Positions 1 to 8,900 of a DNA stretch of 12,120 bases are shown here, one piece after another. Source of the DNA: Globomyces pollinis-pini (lineage: Eukaryota; Chytridiomycota; Chytridiomycetes; Rhizophydiales; Globomycetaceae); the NCBI GenBank assembly GCA_025399215.1, contig MU621526.1:1-12120 (forward strand), given 5' to 3'. Within the stretch, counting starts at the first letter, position 1. Every line of letters begins with the position of its first letter. The translations under genes and the position numbers were made by a program. The notes beneath the pieces are model-generated. The model was not told where the DNA came from. It did no database searches and saw nothing but the letters and a program-made list of their open reading frames with translations.

Positions 1-51
1 CTTTCCAAAATGTCAGCACGTTTGTTTAGGGTTCCTATCTATTTCTGATAA

Positions 52-234
52 TTAACAGCTATTACTGATAGTGATTTTGGCACTATCAGATAAAAAGCTA
101 TAACCCACTTCTGCTAACGGAGCATTGAAATACGGAATATATTCTTGAACCGAACGTGAACCCTGATTACACCTCAAACGTTTTTGAAAATTTCCACAGA
201 GTCCATTGGTCTCGGGCATCGGTTCGAACCTCAC
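52..234 (-). pseudogene. possible LTR-retrotransposon Gag remnant
   Basis: A 60-codon open stretch on the minus strand with no convincing start. Its middle reads QGSRSVQEYIPYFN followed by FLSDSAKITIS. This resembles the part of Ty3/gypsy-type Gag proteins where a 'Q-x-x-x-SVxEYIxxF' segment precedes a helix ending in a hydrophobic block. The resemblance is from memory of the family pattern, not an alignment. Nothing else of a retroelement (protease, RT, LTR, primer site) is visible nearby, so this would be a short decayed fragment. It overlaps the first of the two TTCGA repeats. It could equally be a chance open frame. Confidence 0.3.
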
Positions 235-329
235 CTTAACTGCTTTTTTTCAAGCATATTTAGTGCTATTTTGAGCCTTGAGATCCTGGGCACCGGTTCG
301 AGCCCGGCCTCAACTACCCTTCTTTTTTT
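203..329 (+). repeat. pair of related repeats with B-box-like core and T-run
   Basis: Two related segments, about 203-250 and 275-329, share GGGCAYCGGTTCGARCC, then CCTYAACT, then a run of seven T. Their GGTTCGA cores start at 221 and 294, 73 nt apart. The second core, GGTTCGAGCCC, fits the eukaryotic Pol III B-box consensus GGTTCGANNCC, and the T-run resembles a Pol III terminator. I find no A-box and no acceptor-stem partner, so neither copy is a tRNA. Most likely they are truncated tRNA-derived (SINE-like) 3' ends or part of a mobile element. Confidence 0.45.
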
Positions 330-330
330 G

Positions 331-455
331 GATGGGTGAGTGGGTGAATACTGGGTGAAATGGGTAGGGTCGTCATTTCTGGAACTTCACCCACCCTGAA
401 CTTACCCAAGGTCTCACCCATGGTTCATGGGTCACTGACCCATGGGTGCCCAGCC
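331..455. repeat. cluster of inverted GGGTGA / TCACCC repeats
   Basis: The left half (about 331-370) repeats GGGTGA-type words on the plus strand and the right half (about 384-455) carries the complements, TCACCC and ACCCATG. Facing arms include AGTGGGTGAA against TTCACCCACC and GATGGGTGAG against CTCACCCATG, each 9 of 10 matched. At 426-444 there is a perfect 19-nt palindrome, CATGGGTCA-C-TGACCCATG. The block is GC-rich compared with its surroundings and could fold into several alternative hairpins. It may be a mobile-element end or simple-sequence expansion. No coding potential was seen. Confidence 0.6.
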
Positions 456-684
456 TTACACCTTGGTATGATAACTTTACTAGAATTCATACTAATGAGT
501 TACAAACATGATAAACACTTTCGTAATTGAGCAATATACGTGTATTAATACATTAAAAATGGATGATAGTTTCTGGATAATAAGTTAGGATTCATGATGC
601 CATTATTGATTCATGTCCAAGTTGTCTCATGTTCATGGCTCAGTTTACAATTGATTTTGTGGTTTACCCAGAAACAAAGATTTG
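456..684. other. AT-rich upstream region of the first 7TM gene
   Basis: Plain AT-rich sequence between the repeat cluster and the ATG at 685. It presumably holds promoter and 5' leader, but I see no motif that I can defend. An in-frame TGA at 652-654 fixes the ATG at 685 as the first in-frame start. Confidence 0.4.
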
Positions 685-1855
685 ATGGAAAATGTATTTG
701 AAATAGCAGGTGCATTGTTGAGTTCCGTTGGTACGATTTGGGTTTTATTGGTAAAGAATTGAATTCACTGAAGGACAGAATAACAAACTACCCAATAATT
801 CTTACAATACTCTACTGAAAACGTTTTGCATTGCATGGACCATTGCACTATGTAGGTTTATATATAAAGTGTAATATTGTAGTGTACATTACTGCGTTTG
901 TGGTTTTGAAAATCGTTGCTGCGGATGATGCTTGCTGGAAGTCAGGGATGAAGACTGATTGTCCAGTCTATATACAAATTGCTAATAGTATTGAAATTGT
1001 GTTGGGTATTTTTGTATATACCATTACATTTGTCTTGACTGGCATTCCATGGTATATTGTGGGGCACAATGGTTCGCTAGAGCAAATCAATCCTCAAAAG
1101 ATCATAATAACTGCTGCTGCATTATCCAGTCTATGCCTGTCTGCTGGCATCCCCAGTGAAACGTAATGGTTGTTATTTAACTTTCTAGTGCCCTAAGAGC
1201 TGCTTCAATATATGTATTATTATTATACATTACTATCTTTCCTGGAATAGGGTACTTTTGTGCACGCACTTGGTATCGATTAAGACAAGAAGCTATAGAA
1301 CGGAACACCAACCATTCAAATTCAGTTAAAGAATATAGCGAAAATCGAAAATACCGTGCGAGTGTTCTCATGGCAAAGTTATCATACATTACCGCTGGAT
1401 CCACGTTCCTTCCTTTCATTATTACTACCTTGACATTTCTATGTATTGGTATTCTATACCCCGACGATCCAGATATGCTGAGGCGAAGTGAATACCCTAT
1501 TTGGCTTAAACTACTGTTGTGGTTTTCCACATTTTGTGGAACAGGTATGGGCGCCTTTTTTGGAGTATGTGTCTATTATCTTTTCAAGGATATTGATGAC
1601 TATATGAAAGAATCGCCAAGATTAGAAGTGAAGGAAAGTGTAATGGATCTACCAGACTCGGGGATTGACAGGAACGGAGCACACAGCTTGAATGAAGTAG
1701 TTCCTGACCAAGATCTTTCAATATCAATAAGCGACAATGGACTAGATATGGACTTTGATATGTCCATCAGTAGGGATTTTGGACAAATTTCGATATCTAA
1801 CAATGATTCCATTACTCCTTTAAACAAACGAAATTTTGATGTAAATAGCTTCTAA
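685..1855 (+). CDS. seven-transmembrane (GPCR-like) protein, tandem copy A
   Basis: Predicted 361-residue protein from four exons: 685-750, 779-851, 883-1162 and 1189-1855, with introns of 28, 31 and 26 nt. Seven hydrophobic segments lie near residues 4-22, 34-57, 83-106, 119-136, 146-165, 203-230 and 245-272, after a very short N-terminus. The TM2-TM3 loop has Cys64 and Cys73. TM3 ends in GIPWYIVGHNGSLEQ, which is nearly the same in copy B, and TM5 ends in RTWYRLR, a basic cytoplasmic start of loop 3. The roughly 90-residue C-terminal tail is acidic and Ser-rich and carries the motif DMDFDMSISRDFGQI (about 326-340). Architecture and topology suggest a cell-surface receptor, but I could not assign it to a named GPCR family. 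The resemblance to STE3-type pheromone receptors is only general. The exon structure matches the next gene, so the two are tandem duplicates. The first AG of intron 1 (about 773) would give a stop, so the AG at 778 is required. Confidence 0.8.
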
Positions 1856-2061
1856 TATATTCTGTGCATATCATTATGTCTGTTTTCAAGTGAAGCTCCA
1901 AACCTTGTATCTTGATCGAAATGACCGAATCGATTGCTCAATCTCAGAAGACAATAAAGAAAACACTAAGAGTACTAGTACATTTTCAGTTGGACATGAA
2001 ACTGGGAGGAAGACAACCAACTCCCAAAAACGCCAAAATCACTTTACCAAGCACAAACAAG
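1856..2061. other. short spacer between the two 7TM genes
   Basis: About 206 nt separate the stop of copy A from the start chosen for copy B. The frame of copy B stays open upstream through in-frame ATGs at 1921 and 1996. The spacer could therefore be 5' leader, as I assume because copy A lacks any such extension, or encode up to 47 extra, basic N-terminal residues. No promoter motif recognised. Confidence 0.4.
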
Positions 2062-3444
2062 ATGATTATGGTGATATGCAGCCTCTTGGGGAGTTTTATG
2101 GGTTTAATGGGGTCAATATGGATATTAAGAGTAACACAACGCAATTAATTCTAGAATAACAAACTACCAAATAATGTGTATAGAAAACTGATGAAATATA
2201 TGTGTATTGGATGGATAATCGCAGCTGGTAACCAAAAATTTAAGTTTGATTCAGGAAAAAGGGTATCAATTCATATATGAGATTCTATCGTTTGCATTTG
2301 TGAATGAAGATTGTAGACTATCTTTACTTAAGTTAAATTGTCCAATGACAGTACGAATAGGATATGGAATCTCAACAGCACTGGAATGTTTTCCATTGAT
2401 GATTGTGTGTGTGCTAATGGGTATACCATGGTATTTGGTAGGACATAACGGATCCATAGAACAAATTGATTTTCAAATAGTTATTTCATTGGCATCCTGT
2501 TATTCTTTATTGCAGTTGGTAATACTAATAGATAATCCAACGTAAACTTTCACAAATATTCTAAATTTAGTGTTCAAGCTATAATACTATTGGCTAATGG
2601 ATTATTTATATTTGGTATTTTACCTGGATCGATTTATTGTTGTTTTCGAACTTGGTATCGACTACGACTTGAACGTCAAGAGTTAGGGATAGAAATAGAT
2701 GAAAATGGAAAGTATAAAGGCAGTTTTCTGATCGCAAGATACTCATACATCTTGCTTGTTTCTATATTAATTTCGTATTTACCCACACCTGCTTATATGT
2801 CTATTCGTCCGTACTTACATCCTGAAGACCTCAATTTCGAGAATTACATGAATGACGCGATATGGCTTCAAATTTTCCTTTACTGTGATGTATTCTTAGG
2901 TACTTCGATAGGTGGTTGGTTCGCACTTGGTATACATTATCTATTCCAAAAAATGAAGTTTCCAATACATACATCATCGCGAAGTGAAACTCTTCAAGAT
3001 CCGAATTCAAATCCGTCGATGGTTATTGAAGAGATATGTCAAATGGACAGTGATGGATTTGATAAGTTGAATCAATTGGCTATTCAACCTAGTCAGTCAA
3101 TGTCGGTTGGTGATTATGAAATGGATTTTGATATGGATATGTCACTCAGTCGCGATTTCGGTCAAATAGATAGTGGAAATAGTCTCGGATTGGGTCAAAG
3201 ACTTAGCGAAAATGACACGAATTTTGGTCAAATATCCAGCTATAATGATATGGCACAAAGTTACGGTTTTGGTCAAGGGGGAGACAGCAACGTGAAAGTT
3301 CACACCACACAAGATTTAGGTCCAATGGCGCCAAATAATTCCTTAGCATCAGATCAAAATGTATCATCCAACCAAGTATACAATAACATGACAGACTCAA
3401 CTGAACCACTAACAAACGGTATGTTTGCTGATAAAACGTCTTGA
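2062..3444 (+). CDS. seven-transmembrane (GPCR-like) protein, tandem copy B
   Basis: Predicted 431-residue paralogue of the preceding gene, with exons 2062-2130, 2155-2227, 2262-2541 and 2571-3444 and introns of 24, 34 and 29 nt. Exons 2 and 3 have the same lengths (73 and 280 nt) and phases as copy A. The start at 2062 is chosen because it aligns with copy A; in-frame ATGs at 1921 or 1996 remain possible. Shared features are seven hydrophobic segments, two cysteines in the TM2-TM3 loop, GIPWYLVGHNGSIEQ after TM3, and RTWYRLRLERQ after TM5. The C-terminal tail is longer than in copy A, about 160 residues. It is Asn/Ser/Gly-rich and carries EMDFDMDMSLSRDFGQI at about 324-340, followed by further FGQ motifs (NFGQI, GFGQG). 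Function is probably receptor-like signalling, with ligand unknown. In intron 2 the nearer AG would create a stop, so a downstream AG (2261) is used. Confidence 0.78.
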
Positions 3445-3667
3445 TAAATCCAAGTTGGACAGAATCCTACATAACACGGCATACAGTGCCAAACCCAACA
3501 ACAAGCTCAATTAATAATTTTATAAGATCAAATCAAACAAGACTAGACATATCTTTTCCACTGACCCAAAAACGAAGCACATAATGGAAAATTTAACAGC
3601 ACTAAATCGTAACCAAGTCAAGAAGAATAACATATGAATAATAAAATATATATCAATCTAAACTTAT
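3445..3667. other. convergent 3' intergenic region
   Basis: AT-rich spacer of 223 nt between the stop of the second 7TM gene (plus) and the stop of the peptidase (minus). It must hold both 3' ends. No gene or strong repeat is seen; ATAATAAAATATA-like stretches near 3637-3652 could serve 3'-end formation. Confidence 0.4.
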
Positions 3668-5626
3668 TTATTTCGGTGTAATAGATTCGAGGTAAAAAGG
3701 GATCTTTCGTTCAAAAATAGCTGCCTGCATTTTAGGAATCTCAAAAAATTGATGTCCACCAGTAGCAAATGGTATTAATTCAACCGATTTACCAGACTCC
3801 TTCAATCGATCATACAAAGCTTGGGTGTGTTCATACACTACATTTTCATCATCTCTAGCATGTGTCAACAGCAACGATCCTTTAAAATTTTCTGTGAAAT
3901 TCAATGGAGATCTGTTGTAGTACACTTCTGGAATATCTTCAGGCTTTCCACCATACAAGTCAACAAATAACGGCCACCCATCATCATCTACTATATTGTA
4001 ATTATAATTTTTCACCGTTATGTTCAGATCTGAGGGACCACAAGATGAACATCCAGCTTTGAAAACATCCGGTTCAAACATAAGACAACAATTTGTTATA
4101 TAACCACCTGCAGAAATCCCTTCCACCAGCAATCGCTCACGATCAACCAACCCAATAGACGCCAAGTACTTTGCTGCATCACACGTATCTGCAACATCAA
4201 CCACCCCAACTTTACTTATAAGGCGTCGAAAATGATTTTTACCAAATGATGGTGAACCACCATAATTGACTATAGCATAGGCGAAACCTCGAGATGTTAC
4301 GTACTGTATCTCCCAATTAAATCCACATCTTTCGAAATAATCAGGGCCTCCATGACAATAAACAATACAAGGTGGTAATTCACCATCCAAACCAGTATAA
4401 TCAGGATTCGTTGGTGGGTAGTAGTACAGATATGAACTTGATCCATCTCTTGTTGGGAAAGTGAAATATTGATGTTCTGAAATATATCCTTTCAAGTCTT
4501 GAACATCATAAGAAGTCGCAAATTGTAATACCTCTTTTGTAGACAAATCCAACCCAAACAAGCTTACAGGTTTATCAAATTGAGATGCTCTCAGTGCCAA
4601 TATAGCTCGATCTCCAAATTGGACCACTCTTATCCCAACAATATCACAGAATATTTCAGTAACTTTAGTGTATTCATTTGTGTTCAAGTCAATCTTTCCA
4701 ATAGTTTCCTTACCGGCATCATTGTACACAAAGTATAATTCATTAGATAACAATGACAGATATGATCTAGAATCTTCATCATCCACAGGCAAGCAATCCC
4801 CATTGACTGATGAAACTTGTTTTGATACTTTAGTATCAATATCAAAAGTCTTGATTTGTCGATAATTTCCACACTCTCCAATGTAACAGAATGTGTTTAG
4901 ACCGTGCCATTGTACTGGTCCACTGCACAGTTCCGGAATTTCATTAACCCGTATAACGTCAGTCAATTTCAATCCTTCAATTCTTCCAACACAGATATGT
5001 TTTTTCTTTCCAAAGTGTTCTTGGTAAACCCAAGATACGTAAGATCCATCAGGTGAGAAAGAAAAAGCTTCAAAAGTATAACCATCTAGCCATACTTCAA
5101 CATGACCAGATTCTAGATTGATATAATTTGCGACATAAGGTCCTGGAAAGTCATTTGCTAGTAACACCAAGACATGTTTACCATCGGGATGAAATTCAAT
5201 TTGTTCTGCTCCAAGTTCAAATTCCGCAACTAATTGATGTTCATTGTTCTTGTAAGTATAGACATTATTATCTTTAGGATCTTGGTATACGATGATACCA
5301 TCATTAACCGCAAACATTCGAGGAGGTACGAAATCATCTTGATTCGTTATGAATGGTACAGAATTCGTAATGGATTCTGCTGTGACTTTCAATAAAGATT
5401 TAACTTTTTTTGGATCGATATGTCTAATGTACCAGTGACCAGTAACGTTATCAACAATCAACCTTGTAGAAAATAAAGTTTTTGGTCTAAGCATATCATT
5501 GGTTTGAATTGGACTAGTCCAAGTCCCAAAACTTTTACTTTTCATTTTGTTTTTTGTCATTTGTTTTCCATTTACCGTTACCGTGGTTTTGTTGGAAGGA
5601 ACGTTGACTTTAATAGATACTGGCAT
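3668..5626 (-). CDS. prolyl oligopeptidase-family (S9) serine peptidase, intronless
   Basis: A single uninterrupted frame of 652 codons. The N-terminal ~380 residues have repeated beta-strand patterns (for example IEFHPDGK and FSFSPDGS near 143-150 and 188-195) typical of the seven-bladed propeller that gates S9 peptidases. The C-terminal alpha/beta-hydrolase domain has HGGP (425-428), NYGGSPSFG (454-462, with the likely oxyanion Tyr455), nucleophile motif GISAGG (Ser505), acid in ARDDENVV (Asp593) and TGGHQF (His625), so the triad is complete. The family cleaves peptides or N-acyl-aminoacyl peptides; the exact specificity (acylaminoacyl versus dipeptidyl) cannot be told from this. There is no signal peptide or membrane segment, so it is probably cytosolic. 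It is the only complete gene in the window without introns, although it is among the longest, which could mean retroposition or acquisition by transfer. It ends 223 nt from the convergent 7TM gene. Confidence 0.93.
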   Translation of the reverse strand: MPVSIKVNVPSNKTTVTVNGKQMTKNKMKSKSFGTWTSPIQTNDMLRPKTLFSTRLIVDNVTGHWYIRHIDPKKVKSLLKVTAESITNSVPFITNQDDFVPPRMFAVNDGIIVYQDPKDNNVYTYKNNEHQLVAEFELGAEQIEFHPDGKHVLVLLANDFPGPYVANYINLESGHVEVWLDGYTFEAFSFSPDGSYVSWVYQEHFGKKKHICVGRIEGLKLTDVIRVNEIPELCSGPVQWHGLNTFCYIGECGNYRQIKTFDIDTKVSKQVSSVNGDCLPVDDEDSRSYLSLLSNELYFVYNDAGKETIGKIDLNTNEYTKVTEIFCDIVGIRVVQFGDRAILALRASQFDKPVSLFGLDLSTKEVLQFATSYDVQDLKGYISEHQYFTFPTRDGSSSYLYYYPPTNPDYTGLDGELPPCIVYCHGGPDYFERCGFNWEIQYVTSRGFAYAIVNYGGSPSFGKNHFRRLISKVGVVDVADTCDAAKYLASIGLVDRERLLVEGISAGGYITNCCLMFEPDVFKAGCSSCGPSDLNITVKNYNYNIVDDDGWPLFVDLYGGKPEDIPEVYYNRSPLNFTENFKGSLLLTHARDDENVVYEHTQALYDRLKESGKSVELIPFATGGHQFFEIPKMQAAIFERKIPFYLESITPK

Positions 5627-5994
5627 TTGATTATTAAAGTTTCATAATTCAATCTGACATGTTTTATAAGTTTGTCAAGAAATGACTCATTTGCTTCAGG
5701 TGGTAGGACAGGCTTGTCTGAAACACTTATTTGATTAAAAATGGACTGAATTGGGAACGAATATATTTGAGTTTAAACTGATTCTTGGATAGAAGGAAAG
5801 GGCATTATTGGAGTTAGTAAATGAATATCTTCACAGATCAAGTCGCGTAAAAGTTGTTAGTACATTTCGTATAGATAAACCAGTTCTCAGTTATTTTAAA
5901 CAGTCTATTGAATCAAAACAATCCTTCTTAAAAAAGTAACAGTTTATTGGGAGTAAAGATATGTAAATTCAATAGTAATTTCATAAACACAAGA
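5627..5994. other. intergenic region between lipin 3' end and peptidase 5' end
   Basis: Spacer of 368 nt, AT-rich, between two minus-strand genes. It should hold the lipin 3' untranslated region and the peptidase promoter and leader. No ORF, RNA gene or clear motif was found. Confidence 0.4.
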
Positions 5995-8900
5995 TTAAGG
6001 TTGAAAAACAACACGTCCAAGTGGATCAATTTCATCCGAGCTTCCAGAAGACTCCGATTCATCATCACTCTCAACATCAATCACCACAGGTGGCAATGCA
6101 GGTTTCCAATACGAAAAATCATTATACTCTGGTTCCAATACTGTTGTAGGTGCTATTCATAATAAGATAATGATTAAAATTACGGAATAATTGATCAACA
6201 GTTTCATTGAGCTTAGTATAGGTTGATTTGTAATCGGCCAACAATTCAAGTTTGATATCACCACTAGGATCGATTGTGAAGATTCGACTGGATGGAACAT
6301 TCTAAAGTATTACACATCAAAGACAAAAACTCTTACAACACTACGGTACGACATGGCATCCTAAGGGGTTAGATGCAATTGATTACAGTGATTCGATTGC
6401 CAAAGCCAGCATAGAATGGATTGGTTTCTCCAAATAAACGTCCAATATCTCGCAGACATTGCATTTTGAATTCCTGAGGTTTACGTTGAATAACTTCTCG
6501 AGTGAATGCTAATGGTGAATAAATAACAAATCAACCTTGCATGAGTCGGTCGGGTGATAACAGTATAGGTCCTTCAGGCAATTGATACTGATCTTGCTCA
6601 ACTTTAGCTAGATATTCTCGCGTATAGCCAGCCTGTCCAATAGCACGCGAAGTCAAGTACAAGAAATGGTACCCATTATTTGCAATATTTGTATAGAAAT
6701 TAGCTACACCTGCATGTGTCCAATCTTTGCCCACCTACAGTCAGTTGGATTATCTACCATAGTAAAGACGTGACCAAGAACATCAGACCTATGGTTAAAA
6801 AAGGCAAAGTTACTTGGTGATAGTTCCATCGACGTCGGATATGACAATCTTGGTATCATGGTCCCAGAGATAAATCTTGGCACTGGATATAGCTTTACCT
6901 TGAAACCCAGAATTCACAGAAAACTACCATATTAAAAATATAAAATCACTTGAATCGTATTCACACCTTTCTTCAAATTCAACGCTTTCTAACCGTAAAC
7001 AAATATAACGTACCAGCTGAGTGGAGTTCATCCGCAGCGATTTGGCATAACCCGGTCGTCGAGCTGCAGGACTCATCGCCCGTTTTGGACTCACCAATGG
7101 TGTTGCAGGTGGAGGAGTATGGAAGTTAGGCTCAGACGCTTTTGGCCTCAGCGTACGAGTGGGAGAGGTAGACCTTGAACCCCACCAAGACCAAGAGGTG
7201 GATTTCGGGGTGCTCAGAATATCCATTAATCCCTGAGTCGAGAGTGACCGCCGAAACAGGATTTGCGATAGGATAATCGGACATGCAGTTTCCCAAGTGT
7301 GAAGGCTACAATGAGTTAAATAGTATTACTAGCCATTAATTTTGTAGATTGTGGTTGATTTATAGAGGATATCGGGCCTATCGCAAAAGGTCTCGAAATC
7401 AATCTGCTGTGCTTCAAATCGATCATCAGCGTCCTACTATCAACTCTGGTCAACATTTGATACCTTTGGGGACAACTTTTGTAGATCAGACAAGGGTCCA
7501 CATTGCGACACCAAAATTTCCGTTTCTTCTCGAAGTCCATTTCCAAGGATTTCCTGACATATATCAGGATTCAGCTCTTGGTCAATGGCGATGCGGTTGG
7601 CGTTGGGTTGCAGTGTTGATAAATACTTGTTAACTTTTTCATCAGGGGAGATCGAGCCTTGGATAAGTGGTTGATCCGCACCTGAATATGAGTTATTGGT
7701 GTCATTGTACCAGTGACGACCGATATGGTAGGTTTGGCATGGTATGATAAAGCTGGCGTACTAACACGTTTTCCTATACAACGTCAATTAATACTTCACA
7801 TACCTAACAGTTAATAGATATTTGAATCACCTGTGTGTTAGTGGTTATGCAATACCAAGATTGGGCGCCTTTTGGTTAACATTTTGAGACTGTCGTTCCG
7901 GGAGACCTCCCCAACTCCAACTCCAAGGCGGACTGTTGGGTGGTAATTTGGTATGTAAATCAAGGGTTGCTAATGACGCATCGAAATAATCCGGATTATC
8001 CATTGGGTTTATTGGTGGGATATCATTGGTGTGCATTTGATTCATCAATGTTATATCAGTCGGTTTGGTAGTTTTATCCTGGTTATTGGAGTCAACACCA
8101 TCTAAAAGCAATGATGGTTGTATTTTTGTGGTTTGTGAGGATAGGATGGTGTTAAGTTGTGATGTAGGAGCATCATGTAGCGCATTCTGAATATCGGTTT
8201 TATGAATTGAAAGAGTATGCGTACTTTCATTATCTGCAGTGACGGCGTTGGTTTTAATCGTTCCAGACTTCTGATTATCAAGCTCATTGTTGCTGTATAC
8301 GTTTTCAATAACGGTTGAGCCAAGCCCACTCCCAAGTTCAACGCCAAGTGAATTATTATCCTGAGCTAATCCAGTATTGTTGTTATTGTTTATGAGAGGA
8401 GCCAAGAAATCACGTTGAATACGAGCAGATGTAGGAATGTTTGAAAAATCCGAATCAAGATTTGTGTTGTTAAGTTGCATCTGTGCGAAATCTGAATGAT
8501 TAGTGAGTGTTGGTACCGCTATTCATGGTTGACAATGCAGTGCTTGCTTTATCCTATCGTTAATGATTACTGGGGGATATGTGGTGATTGGAGCGAGAAA
8601 TAAAAATACAAAAAGGCATCCTGTACAAAAAGACAGTAGTTAAGGAAAATAAAATAAAGATTATAAGAGCATGGTTAGAAGAGGAGTTTAAGAGATACCA
8701 ACACTTTGTGTTTGGACAGTATATGCGTGTTAGTTACATTAGATTCTGGCAGCTGTGGGTTTAATTGAAATTGTGAGAGAGCCTAAAATGAGAACCAAAA
8801 CAATACATTATCATCTGTAGGTGTAAGAGATGGATGTAAAATGGGAGAAGTAGCGTATTCGGAGGCGGGATTATCAGCTTCTACGACAAAGAACGCTTCT

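Noticed and set aside
203..329. tRNA gene(s), because of GGTTCGAACC and GGTTCGAGCCC followed by T-runs
   Set aside because: The first T-stem does not pair, and for the second no 5' acceptor strand, D-arm or A-box lies at the right distance on either strand.
1890..2159. separate small plus-strand gene in the spacer before 7TM copy B
   Set aside because: Overlaps the start of copy B in another frame and has no family features or matching splice signals.
685..3444. STE3-type pheromone receptor assignment for the 7TM pair
   Set aside because: The IPWYxVGHN motif recalls the PLPWH motif of STE3 but lies after the third, not the first, membrane segment; too weak to name.
5947..6162. plus-strand ORF of 71 codons
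   Set aside because: Antisense to the last lipin exon and 3' end; no sign of coding.
7349..7633. plus-strand ORF of 94 codons
   Set aside because: Antisense shadow of lipin exons 8 and 9; the composition and lack of any recognisable pattern argue against a gene.
8492..8516. start of a separate minus-strand gene at the ATG at 8480
   Set aside because: The frame continues upstream through a 25-nt intron into exon 5 of lipin ([18 protein letters not shown]), so that ATG is internal.
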